From Lachnospiraceae bacterium (lineage in GTDB: Bacteria > Bacillota > Clostridia > Lachnospirales > Lachnospiraceae), in NCBI GenBank assembly GCA_900771995.1, contig CAAGQC010000109.1, forward strand, positions 1-64,000: a DNA stretch of 64,000 nt, given 5' to 3'. The translations under genes and the position numbers were made by a program. Shown here piece by piece: positions 15,219-23,639 of this stretch (positions are counted from its first letter, which is position 1; each line of letters starts with the position of its first letter). The notes under the pieces are model-generated. The model was given only the letters and a program-made list of their open reading frames with translations, ran no database searches and was not told the DNA's origin.

Positions 15219-16157
15219 ATGAAGAAAAAAGTATTTAACATCATCCAGATCGGCGATAAGAGCAATCCCTTGAGCCGGCTTTTCGACATTTTTATCGCTG
15301 TGGTCATCTGCGCCAATATTTTGGTGACCTTTTTGCAGACCTTTGACGAGCTTTCCTTTCTGTTTCCCACATTTCATGTAATAGAGGTCATTACCATTCT
15401 GATCTTCTGCGTGGAATATATTCTGCGGATCTGGACGGCGGATTATCTGTACCCAGACAAGAGCGAGTTACGCTCCCGGCTGCGGTTCCTGATCTCCTTC
15501 GATGGAATCATCGATCTGCTGACGATCCTGCCCTTTTTCTTCCTGTCCGGCATGGTCATTTTCCGGATGCTACGGGTAGCCAGAATTTTCCATCTGTTCC
15601 GCCTGAATGCCCGGTATGACTCTTTCAATGTCATTACTACGGTACTGTATGAAAAACGCAATCAGATCATTTCCTCTGTATTCATCGTACTGGTTCTGAT
15701 GCTGGCCAGCAGTCTGTGCATGTACAGCGTGGAGCATGATTCCCAGCCGGAAGTATTCCGTAATGCTTTCAGCGGCATCTGGTGGAGTATGTCAACGTTG
15801 CTCACCGTGGGCTACGGAGACATCTATCCTATTACCACACTGGGACGGATCATGGCGATCTGTATCGCTTATCTCGGTGTCGGCGCCGTGGCGATCCCCA
15901 CCGGTATCATCAGCGCCGGTTTTGTAGAACAGTACCAGCGCAAAAACAGTCTCTCCAACGTCCGGGAAGCCGACATCCACGAGATTGCCGAGATCTTCGT
16001 GGACAGACGCTACGCTGGAAAATCCGTAGAAGAAATGGAAGAGGCAGAACAGGTCACGATCTTCCTCATTCTGCGGGAAGATCTGTCCATTCTGCCTCAA
16101 AAAGATACGATATTAAAGTTAAACGACATTATTGTCATTCGTGGGGAGAATCCCTAA
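15219..16157 (+). CDS. Voltage-gated-type potassium channel with C-terminal regulatory domain
   Basis: This 312-residue membrane channel has a six-TM voltage-gated architecture. S4 carries spaced arginines (FRMLRVARIFHLFRLNAR), and the pore helix and filter read WWSMSTLLTVGYGDIYP (filter TVGYGD near residue 196). After S6 comes a linker and a C-terminal domain like TrkA_C (VTIFLILREDLSILPQKDTI ... DIIVIRGE). Start MKKKVFNII follows CAGGAG; upstream Met codons lie within the promoter and leader. Its stop overlaps the stop of the convergent DUF4340 gene by two bases. Confidence 0.92.
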   Translation: MKKKVFNIIQIGDKSNPLSRLFDIFIAVVICANILVTFLQTFDELSFLFPTFHVIEVITILIFCVEYILRIWTADYLYPDKSELRSRLRFLISFDGIIDLLTILPFFFLSGMVIFRMLRVARIFHLFRLNARYDSFNVITTVLYEKRNQIISSVFIVLVLMLASSLCMYSVEHDSQPEVFRNAFSGIWWSMSTLLTVGYGDIYPITTLGRIMAICIAYLGVGAVAIPTGIISAGFVEQYQRKNSLSNVREADIHEIAEIFVDRRYAGKSVEEMEEAEQVTIFLILREDLSILPQKDTILKLNDIIVIRGENP

Positions 16158-16732
16158 TTGGTCTCCGCAGTCTCGGTGCTTTCTGTCTCTTCGGTGGTCT
16201 CCTCCACCAGATCATCCAGCGTATAGTTAAATCCGGTCACCACATTGGTGGTCACGGCATATACCGTCATTTCAGAAGGAAATGCGATATAGTACTGACT
16301 GGTCATGGAGTTCAGATTACCGACGTTGATAATTACGCTGCGATCCGCGGTCTCATACTGGATCGTACGCTCCGGGTTCGCCAGTCCATACTGTGACATA
16401 TCTGTCACATTTTCAATCACCTGATTTACCTTTAGCGGCGCCACCTTCAGGATCATGGCCTTGATCCGCTCCTGTTTCAGATTCAGGGAATGGTCGTCTG
16501 CATAGTACCAGGTGTCATCTTCTTTTTCAAAGGAATATGTCTCGCCTTCATACACATAGCTGAAGCTGGTAATATCATCGGAGTTCACATCCAGTACCGT
16601 CTCCTGTGTATCTTCCGTAGCAGAACTCGTGGAGGCCGCATTTTTATTATACTGTCGGATGCCCAGGAAGGCCGCCGCCAGCACCACCAGTGCCAGCAGC
16701 ATTCCGATCATCTGTCTTTGTTTCTTTTTCAT
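16154..16732 (-). CDS. DUF4340 domain protein, exporter partner
   Basis: This 192-residue protein is anchored by one N-terminal TM helix (MIGMLLALVVLAAAFLGI) and faces outward. The DUF4340 core reads DDITSFSYVYEGETYSFEKE and then WYYADD ... INLKQERIKAM-like sequence. The C-terminus is Glu/Thr-rich. DUF4340 proteins habitually follow Gld-type ABC genes, as here, and are thought to act with the GldG-like extracytoplasmic domain. The start is MKKKQRQM; residues upstream in the same frame are translated repeat copy B. Confidence 0.82.
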   Translation of the reverse strand: MKKKQRQMIGMLLALVVLAAAFLGIRQYNKNAASTSSATEDTQETVLDVNSDDITSFSYVYEGETYSFEKEDDTWYYADDHSLNLKQERIKAMILKVAPLKVNQVIENVTDMSQYGLANPERTIQYETADRSVIINVGNLNSMTSQYYIAFPSEMTVYAVTTNVVTGFNYTLDDLVEETTEETESTETAETN

Positions 16733-16739
16733 ATCAATA

Positions 16740-16817
16740 CCTCTGTTTTTTCCAACTATCTGCAAAGTTTGGGCCGCAGGCACAAATTTGCGTGTGAAAA
16801 ATTTATTTTTCGCACTT
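16740..16817 (-). repeat. Dispersed structured repeat, copy B (intercistronic)
   Basis: On the plus strand it reads CTGCAAAGTTTGGGCCGCAG, then GCACAAATTTGCGTG, and then a hairpin GTGnGAAAAA-ttta-TTTTTCnCAC. It fills the gap between the ABC permease stop and the DUF4340 start. Copy C in the other exporter operon is nearly identical over about 60 bp. Confidence 0.7.
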
Positions 16818-18956
16818 TTATCTCTTCCGTCTGCGGAACCAGATCACGAATCCGGCGATCATGCAGCCGATAGGCAGGATCACGGTAACTAACAGCCCCA
16901 ACAGCAGGATCTGTGCGGAATCGATCACCAGTGTGGAGACTTCATAGCTCTTTACGGGAATGGATACGGAAGTCTCATGGTTCGCCATACCGCTGAAGGT
17001 ACTGGTAAACAGGGTACGGTTCGCACCACTGACCACGTCATCGGCATCATCCGTGAACATCTGCTCACAGCCGTACACAATCAGTGTAGCATCTCCGTCA
17101 TCCAGCGTCTTTACGGCTTCCACGCCCAGTGCGAAGGGGCCGCTTACATCATTTTCACCCTGAGAGAAGTCCTGTTCATTGCCAATGTCCTGCTTTGCAA
17201 AAGAACTGTCGGATGTGCTCAGGAATACATCATAGGTAATATCACCGGTAGCTGTCTCGTCGCTGCTTGCTTCCTCCGGAACAATGATTCCCTGAGAGTA
17301 CGGCAGGAACAGGTATTTTCCGTAGGTGCCGGAAGTGTAGCTGTCAGAGCTCTGGGTGGGCAGGATATAATAAGGGCTTCTGTAGTAGCCGTTGGAATCG
17401 TTCTCCACCACCAGACCCTTGGCAACGCTCAGATTCATATAGCTTAAGATAGCATAAATATTCGGTGTCTCTTCGTCGGTATAGCCGGTCACAAGAATGA
17501 CTTTTCCACCATTATTCAGATAATCGATCACCTTATCCTTGTCATCGGAAGAAAAATCGCTGGTGGCGCCGTTGATGAACAGGTAGGCGGCATCCTCGGG
17601 GATGGCATCCAGATCCATCAGGTTCACGGTCTCGTAATCCACATTTTCCTTATTCAGTGCGGAAGTAAAGTTACTGCTTAAGGTCAGTTCATTGTGTCCT
17701 GTAGTCATATATACCTTGGGCATATCGTCGTTTAACACATAGTCCAGTGCACTGGTGATCTGTCCCTCGCCATCGTAACCGGTGGTCGTGGTGTTGTAGC
17801 TGTAGGTCGAATAGTCGAAGTCGTAAGAGGACTCATAGACATCGCTGTAATTAATGACCTTACTGCGCTTGTCACTGACCACGATCAGACTGTTGGTGCT
17901 GATATTGCCGGTAGTGTACTGGGTGTAGAACATGGGGTTGACCGTCGGATCCACATATTCCACGGTAATGTGATCGGACAGGTCATCATACCGCTGTAAG
18001 GTCTGCCCCAGTGTGGTATCCTGATTGTCCTGATTTACCAATACATAGATGGTCACATCATCCTGCATGTTTTTCACATATTCGATGGTCTGATCCGTCA
18101 GGGAATACAGCTTCTGACTGGTCATGTCGATGGCGGTCCAGCTGGAGGGCATCTCACCCATAATGATGTTCACAACCACTACCAGTGCCACGGCTACGGC
18201 GATCATTCCGGTGCTGTAAGCGCTGAAACTTAAGTTCTTCACAGACATACTGTAACGGCGTTTCTGAATGGACTGTACCGTCAGGAACAGCACCAGCGCT
18301 GTAACGGATGCATAATATACGATGGATGATACATCCAGCGTACCGTCTAACAGATTGGAAAACGGCGTATACAGATCAAAGCAGCGCAGCAGCTTCGTCA
18401 GCAGATTACCTGTGCTGGAAATAATGTTGCAGATGGAATCCATCATATATCCCAGGAACAACACCACAAAAGTAAGTACTGCCGCGATGACCTGGCTCTC
18501 TGTCAGGGAGGACAGGAACAGGCCGATGGCAATGGCGGTCATTCCGAAGAGGAAATAAGCCAAAATGGACAGGTACGCCTCTCCCAGAGGAACACTGCCG
18601 TACTGCGCCATGATCAGCGGGTAGAAACAGATAATTGCTACGGGAATGGCGAATATGGTCAACAGTGCCAGGAATTTTCCCATGACGATACCGCCTACGG
18701 ACACCGGGGCCGTCAGGATCAGCTGATCCGTCTTACTCCTTTTTTCCTCCGCCAGAATACGCATGGTCAGTATCGGCACGGTCAGCATGAATAAAAAGGT
18801 AACGCTGGATACCACATAGGCAAAATAGGGGTATCCGTTCATCAGGTTATAAACGCTGAAATACAGTCCCAGGAAAAACAGGGTAACTGCGATAAATAAA
18901 AATCCGATAAAGGAACGGAAATAGGATTTCAACTCTCTCTTATAAATGGCTAACAT
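16818..18956 (-). CDS. ABC-2 permease fused to a GldG-like extracytoplasmic domain
   Basis: This 712-residue membrane protein joins two parts usually encoded as GldF and GldG. Residues about 1-235 form a six-TM ABC-2 permease (MLAIYKRELKSYFRSF start, FFLGLYFSVYNLM). A further TM near 245-265 leads to a long extracytoplasmic ABC_transp_aux domain (TSQKLYSLTDQTIEYVKNMQ, then VYMTTGHNEL). A C-terminal TM and the basic tail FRRRKR close it. It pairs with the ATPase encoded two bases upstream and with the DUF4340 protein downstream. In Bacteroidetes the Gld set serves gliding; in Firmicutes the cargo is unknown. Confidence 0.88.
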   Translation of the reverse strand: MLAIYKRELKSYFRSFIGFLFIAVTLFFLGLYFSVYNLMNGYPYFAYVVSSVTFLFMLTVPILTMRILAEEKRSKTDQLILTAPVSVGGIVMGKFLALLTIFAIPVAIICFYPLIMAQYGSVPLGEAYLSILAYFLFGMTAIAIGLFLSSLTESQVIAAVLTFVVLFLGYMMDSICNIISSTGNLLTKLLRCFDLYTPFSNLLDGTLDVSSIVYYASVTALVLFLTVQSIQKRRYSMSVKNLSFSAYSTGMIAVAVALVVVVNIIMGEMPSSWTAIDMTSQKLYSLTDQTIEYVKNMQDDVTIYVLVNQDNQDTTLGQTLQRYDDLSDHITVEYVDPTVNPMFYTQYTTGNISTNSLIVVSDKRSKVINYSDVYESSYDFDYSTYSYNTTTTGYDGEGQITSALDYVLNDDMPKVYMTTGHNELTLSSNFTSALNKENVDYETVNLMDLDAIPEDAAYLFINGATSDFSSDDKDKVIDYLNNGGKVILVTGYTDEETPNIYAILSYMNLSVAKGLVVENDSNGYYRSPYYILPTQSSDSYTSGTYGKYLFLPYSQGIIVPEEASSDETATGDITYDVFLSTSDSSFAKQDIGNEQDFSQGENDVSGPFALGVEAVKTLDDGDATLIVYGCEQMFTDDADDVVSGANRTLFTSTFSGMANHETSVSIPVKSYEVSTLVIDSAQILLLGLLVTVILPIGCMIAGFVIWFRRRKR

Positions 18957-18957
18957 A

Positions 18958-20043
18958 TTATTCCGCCTCCTTTGCAGTTACAGTTTTTTCTTTCTCTTCT
19001 TCGGGCTGCGCCTGCACTTCCGGAGCTTCTTCCTGCTGTGCGGCGGTATCTGTGGCTTGCGCCTTTTTGTGTTTGGCGAATAATTTCCGCTTCTCCGGCT
19101 GTGTGGGTGCCACATCTTCGGTGAGTTCCAGGAAGATGTCTTCCAGAGACTTCTCCGCATGGGTCATCTCTAAGATCGGCAGCTTTGCTTCTGCCAGGGC
19201 ATAGAATACCTGCTCTCTGACATCGGCATTTTCCTTGGAGATCACTTTTAATTTTGCAATGTCTTTGGGTGCCTCGGTATTCTCTTCGATCCGGTCGATC
19301 TGCGGGATTCCCTGCAAGGCTGCTTTTACCGCAGCGCTGCTACCTTTTACTTCCAGATTCAGTTCCATGGAACCGCTCATGAGTTTCTGCAGATTCTCCG
19401 GGGAATCGCTGGCTACCAGTTTGCCGTGGGCAATGATCATAATATGGTCGCAGACCGCGCTAACCTCCGACAGAATATGGGAACTGAGGATCACGGTGTG
19501 ATTCTCACCCAGTTTACGGATCAGATCCCTGATCTCGATAATCTGTTTCGGATCCAGACCTACCGTGGGCTCATCCAGAATGATGACCTCCGGGTAACCG
19601 AGGATGGCCTGTGCCAGTCCGACTCTCTGCCTGTAACCTTTGGACAGATTCTTGATCAGACGCTGCTGCATATCGGTAATCTGTGTCATTCCCATGACAT
19701 CGTCAATCTGCTGTTCCCGTTCCTTTTTCGGTACTTTTTTCAGCTCTGCCACGAATTCCAGATATTCTCTGACCGTCATATCCACATACAGCGGCGGAAG
19801 CTCCGGCAGATAACCGATGGCACGCTTTGCCTCCTCCGGATCCTTCTGGACATCCTTACCGTCGATGGTCACAGTGCCCTCCGTGGCTGCCAGATAACCC
19901 GTAATGATATTCATAGTCGTGGATTTACCCGCGCCGTTAGGACCAAGAAAGCCGTAGATCTGCCCCTTTTCCACGCGGAAAGAGAGATGGTCTACGGCAA
20001 TATGGTCACCATATTTTTTTGTAAGATTGCTTACTTCTATCAT
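18958..20043 (-). CDS. ABC transporter ATPase, Gld/CcmA type
   Basis: This 361-residue ATPase shows Walker A GPNGAGKST near residue 35, signature LSKGYRQRVGLAQA, Walker B VIILDEPTVGLDP and the switch His in VILSSHILSE. After the ~300-residue ABC core and its small beta domain there is an Ala/Gln/Glu-rich low-complexity tail of about 45 residues, absent from most homologues. MIEVSNLTKKYG is the start (GGGAGG upstream). It is the first gene of the operon that continues with the fused permease and DUF4340. Confidence 0.92.
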   Translation of the reverse strand: MIEVSNLTKKYGDHIAVDHLSFRVEKGQIYGFLGPNGAGKSTTMNIITGYLAATEGTVTIDGKDVQKDPEEAKRAIGYLPELPPLYVDMTVREYLEFVAELKKVPKKEREQQIDDVMGMTQITDMQQRLIKNLSKGYRQRVGLAQAILGYPEVIILDEPTVGLDPKQIIEIRDLIRKLGENHTVILSSHILSEVSAVCDHIMIIAHGKLVASDSPENLQKLMSGSMELNLEVKGSSAAVKAALQGIPQIDRIEENTEAPKDIAKLKVISKENADVREQVFYALAEAKLPILEMTHAEKSLEDIFLELTEDVAPTQPEKRKLFAKHKKAQATDTAAQQEEAPEVQAQPEEEKEKTVTAKEAE

Positions 20044-20190
20044 ATTTGCCTCCCAGATATGGTGTGATCCCCCACCTGATATCCCGAATTGCGTCACAGC
20101 CAACTGTTCTCACAATTCTACAAATCAATATATGAGGCAAATGTCATGAAAAGGTGAAGCATTTGTGAAAATTCTGTGAAACCGTCCCCC

Positions 20191-21219
20191 CTAAATCTTC
20201 GTCACGGTCAGAGAAACGCTTAAATTTCCGGCCTCCGCCGCCAGATGCAGCGGAAGTTTTGCCACCGGAATATCTTCAAAAATATACTCCGGATCACCGG
20301 GATGGGCCGACTGAAATAAGAAAAGTACCCCCTCCACATAGAGCACCACTTTTTTCTGATTGCTGTAGATCGTAAGGGAAGCCTGCCCGTTTTCCTGACG
20401 ACGCAGGGTGGAAAGTGCCGGATAAAGCACCGGTTCGTTACTCCACTTTGCCTGATAATAGTAATATCGCTCCGTCAGCGTCCTGCCGTCCGCCGAAAGC
20501 AGCGCTTCTTTCGACGTTTCTCCGGGTAATCCACGGTACACCGGGAGATTTTCCGGTCTTATCCACAGATCCCCCGTAAGGAATCCACGCTTTCTGCACA
20601 GACGGTAGAACTCCCGCACCGACCGGCTTTCCCGACTCTGCCCCTCCGTCCCGGTTCCTTCCCCTTCCAGCCGGATCGCATTAACTCCCATCCGGGCCAG
20701 CCGTTCCAGATCCTTTTTCATCTGCTCCTCCTGTGTCCCGGCATCGCTGATCTGCGGGGGAAGCCGGTAGGCCGCCTCATGGGGAAGGAATTCTTTTTCA
20801 TTTAAGAAGATTCCTTTTTTATCTATGACACGCACGTCATAAATCGCCAGTTCCTGCTGCCAGTACACTTCCGTCACTTCGTCGATGACAGCGGCATCTG
20901 CCGTCTCCTCTTCCGCAGTAACTCCGGCCTTCTCTCCATGCTCCGCGGCCTCGAATCTCCCTTGCGCCGTCACCCGATAGACATAGGGATCCCGCATGCC
21001 GTCCCACAGATGCGGCCGTAACAGCAGCGCTGTCATAGAGTCCGCTTCCTCCGGAACATATTCTCCATGAAAAACAAGACGTCCGCCCTCCGCTTCTTCC
21101 CAGATCTCGATCTGTAATGCGGACAGCAAACGCCCCCTGTTTTCCGGCAGGGCAAATTCCAGATAAGCCTTGCCATTTTCCATTTTTGTTATAATTCCAA
21201 GATCCTCCCGCATCTGCAT
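20191..21219 (-). CDS. Glycoside hydrolase family 2-like protein lacking a catalytic barrel
   Basis: This 342-residue soluble protein has pieces of a GH2 beta-galactosidase: HLWDGMRDPYVYRVTA (end of the sandwich domain) near residue 80, YDVRVIDKKGIFLNEKEF, then DLERLARMGVNAIRLEGEG from the start of the barrel. After that the TIM barrel is abbreviated and the usual NE and E catalytic motifs are not present. It ends with a beta-sandwich-like domain. It is therefore unlikely to be a standard glycosidase and may be a degraded or repurposed binding protein. A reading from MQMREDLG (AGGAAAGAG upstream) is preferred. Confidence 0.6.
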   Translation of the reverse strand: MQMREDLGIITKMENGKAYLEFALPENRGRLLSALQIEIWEEAEGGRLVFHGEYVPEEADSMTALLLRPHLWDGMRDPYVYRVTAQGRFEAAEHGEKAGVTAEEETADAAVIDEVTEVYWQQELAIYDVRVIDKKGIFLNEKEFLPHEAAYRLPPQISDAGTQEEQMKKDLERLARMGVNAIRLEGEGTGTEGQSRESRSVREFYRLCRKRGFLTGDLWIRPENLPVYRGLPGETSKEALLSADGRTLTERYYYYQAKWSNEPVLYPALSTLRRQENGQASLTIYSNQKKVVLYVEGVLFLFQSAHPGDPEYIFEDIPVAKLPLHLAAEAGNLSVSLTVTKI

Positions 21220-21323
21220 CTCTCTTTCCTGCCTTTCGCATTCTGTTACCAAGAGTTTCTGCAGAAAAAGGCTTCTTTATGCTCTGCATCAGAAGATCAA
21301 TACCACCAGTCCGGCCACAATAG

Positions 21324-21470
21324 CTATGATCTGAGAAGCTTTTCATAGATCCGGCGGTCTTCATCCTTAAATACATTAAAGATCACCTTTTCGACACTGC
21401 TGTCAGGAGTCTCCTCCAGATACTCCTGCACGGTCTGTACAGCGATCTGGGCCGCCTTGTCATTCGGGAA
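21324..21470 (-). pseudogene. 3' fragment of a macro-domain protein
   Basis: The translation [20 protein letters not shown] ... [20 protein letters not shown] corresponds to the last ~45 residues of a macro-domain (O-acetyl-ADP-ribose deacetylase) protein, normally about 170 residues or more. The frame continues upstream only into unrelated sequence, about 22 bp from the ATPase stop codon, with no start signal for a full domain. The ADP-ribose-binding half is missing, so this is a relic. Confidence 0.7.
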
Positions 21471-21492
21471 ACAGTTTTGATGCGAATTTTCT

Positions 21493-22170
21493 TTATTCCT
21501 GCAGCTGTCCGTCCACGATACGCACAATACGTTTCGCAGACTGGGCCACACTCAGGTCATGGGTGATCATGACGATGGTGTTGCCCATGTCGTTCAGTTC
21601 CTGGAACAGCTTCAGCACTTCCTTACCGCTGGTCTGATCCAAAGCACCGGTCGGTTCATCCGCCAGCAGGATGGCCGGCTGTCCCACCAGTGCTCTGGCA
21701 ATGGATACTCTCTGCTTCTGTCCACCGGACAGTTCGTTGGGCTTATGTCCGATACGATGATCCAGCCCCAGCAGTTTGATGGTATTTTTACACTTTTCTT
21801 CCGCTTCCTCGTGGGTCATGCCCCGCATCAGCAGCGGCATGATGATATTCTGCATGACATTATAGGTCGGGATCAGCTGATAGTTCTGGAAAATGAACCC
21901 GATCTTCTGGTTGCGCACCATAGTCAGATCGTCCTCTTTGGTCTCATGGATCGCCATGCCGTCCAGATAATACTCCCCGCTGTCCATCACGTCCATGCAG
22001 CCGATCATATTCATCAGTGTGGTCTTACCGGAACCAGAAGGACCTAAGATCGCCACATATTCTCCTTTGTTCACCTGAAAATTAATATCTTTCAGGATCA
22101 GCAGCCGTTCCTCTCCCAGCATATAGCCTTTATTTATATTTTTCATGGTGATCATTGCGTTTTCCATCAT
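21493..22170 (-). CDS. MacB/LolD-type ABC exporter ATPase
   Basis: This 225-residue ATPase has Walker [10 protein letters not shown] near residue 42, Q-loop [12 protein letters not shown], signature [15 protein letters not shown] and Walker [13 protein letters not shown]. The size and motifs match the stand-alone ATPases of MacB/YknY systems. It follows the permease gene after an intercistronic structured repeat that ends at its ribosome site (GAAAGGTG). With the permease and three adaptors it should form one exporter for a peptide, toxin or drug; the substrate is not evident. Confidence 0.92.
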   Translation of the reverse strand: MMENAMITMKNINKGYMLGEERLLILKDINFQVNKGEYVAILGPSGSGKTTLMNMIGCMDVMDSGEYYLDGMAIHETKEDDLTMVRNQKIGFIFQNYQLIPTYNVMQNIIMPLLMRGMTHEEAEEKCKNTIKLLGLDHRIGHKPNELSGGQKQRVSIARALVGQPAILLADEPTGALDQTSGKEVLKLFQELNDMGNTIVMITHDLSVAQSAKRIVRIVDGQLQE

Positions 22171-22171
22171 A

Positions 22172-22248
22172 ATTCTTACACCTTTCAATAACCTGCAAAC
22201 CTTGGGCCTGTGGCACAAATTTGCGTGTGAAAAATTTATTTTTCACAC
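22172..22248 (-). repeat. Dispersed structured repeat, copy C (intercistronic)
   Basis: The perfect hairpin GTGTGAAAAA-ttta-TTTTTCACAC (22225-22248) touches the permease stop codon. It is followed in the minus direction by GCAAATTTGTGCC and CTTTGCAGG-like sequence up to the ATPase ribosome site. The layout and sequence are the same as copy B. Confidence 0.7.
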
Positions 22249-23591
22249 TATTCCTGATTCAGAGCTTCTACAGGGATCAGTGTCGATGCCTTGTATGCCG
22301 GATAGAAGCCGAAGATGCTTCCGGTGAGGACACCGAACAACAGCGACAATACCGCTCCCTGTACCGACAGGGACACTCTCACGTTAAACAACTGCACCAG
22401 CGGGGTGATTCCCAGAGCCACCAGCACCCCCAGTACCGCACCTACCAGACTGGTGAAGCTGGCCTCCAGTAAGAACTCCAGCAGAATATCCTTTCGGGAG
22501 CAGCCCAGTGCTTTCAGGATACCGATTTCATTGGTACGCTCCTTAATGGATACAAACAATACGTTCATAATACCGATACCACCGACGATAAATACGATCA
22601 CTGCCATGGCGATCAGCAGTAATGTCAGTGTCTCGTTGGAAGCGGATGCCGCTTCCATCTTGCTTCCGGCATCACTGACGGTAAATGTGGTGTTGGGATA
22701 GCTTTCTTTTAAGGTACTCTCCACATCCGTCATTACGGTATCCACCCGATTCACATCCTCCGCGATCACTGTAATGGTGGGGCTGATGCCGGTGCCGGTG
22801 ATATACTTGATACCTGTTTCATAAGGCACATAGATTGCGGTATCCGGGCTGATACCGGAGGCTACGGTTCCCATCTCGGACAACACCCCGGATACTATAT
22901 AGGGGCGGCCGTCAATATAGACTGTACCGTCATAGGCATCATAGGCGCTGCCGAAGACTTCTTTTGCTACGGTGGCTCCCAGAACGCACACCTTTTCCTT
23001 GCTCTCGTTGTTTTCCTCTGTGAGGAAATCACCGATGGCCATTTCCAGATTACTGATGGTGGCGTAATTATCTTCCACACCGGCAATGGTGTAATAGGAG
23101 GAAGAGGTCATCTCGCCTCCCTCCACCGATGCTGTAGTGGAATAAGAGATCGTGGTTGCAGAAATTCCGGAGACGAAAGTCGCCAGATCATCGCAGTCCT
23201 CGCTGGTCAATGTCACGGCTTCGCTCTCTTCCTCCTGCCCGAAACCGAAGAATCCGCCGAAGTCCATGCCACCTCCCGGACCACCAGACATACCGCCACC
23301 GGAACCTCCTCCGGGGCCTCCGCCCATATTGGTGACGGTAACGCTTCCTCCACCGCCCGGCATTTCAAAGCTAAAACCGCCGCTGTCACTGCTGTCACAG
23401 GAAATATCAATGGCTCCGGCATTCAGGTTCTTGAACTGTTCTGCCACTTCTTCTTTTCCGCCGGTACCGATCGCCAGCACCAGCATAATGGTAGCGGATC
23501 CCACAACGATACCGATGGAAGTCAGGATCACTTTGAATTTATTCTGTGACAGGTTCAGCCACACCAGACGCAATATTTCGGATAATCTCAT
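22248..23591 (-). CDS. MacB-type ABC exporter permease with Gly-rich insertion
   Basis: This 447-residue permease has the MacB/FtsX layout: one TM near residues 18-40, a periplasmic-type MacB core domain and three C-terminal TM helices (LLLIAMAVIVFIVGGIGIMN ...). The motif ERTNEIGILKALGCSRKDI is typical of FtsX permeases. Between residues about 75 and 125 there is an unusual Gly/Met/Pro-rich insertion (GGGPGGGSGGGMSGGPGGGM). Similar Gly-rich stretches occur in the adaptor proteins of the same operon, so these regions may interact or share a history. Confidence 0.9.
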   Translation of the reverse strand: MRLSEILRLVWLNLSQNKFKVILTSIGIVVGSATIMLVLAIGTGGKEEVAEQFKNLNAGAIDISCDSSDSGGFSFEMPGGGGSVTVTNMGGGPGGGSGGGMSGGPGGGMDFGGFFGFGQEEESEAVTLTSEDCDDLATFVSGISATTISYSTTASVEGGEMTSSSYYTIAGVEDNYATISNLEMAIGDFLTEENNESKEKVCVLGATVAKEVFGSAYDAYDGTVYIDGRPYIVSGVLSEMGTVASGISPDTAIYVPYETGIKYITGTGISPTITVIAEDVNRVDTVMTDVESTLKESYPNTTFTVSDAGSKMEAASASNETLTLLLIAMAVIVFIVGGIGIMNVLFVSIKERTNEIGILKALGCSRKDILLEFLLEASFTSLVGAVLGVLVALGITPLVQLFNVRVSLSVQGAVLSLLFGVLTGSIFGFYPAYKASTLIPVEALNQE

Positions 23592-23639
23592 ATTTTACTT
23601 CTTCCCTTCCATTGATCTTACTTTCCCATAGGCTCCGCA

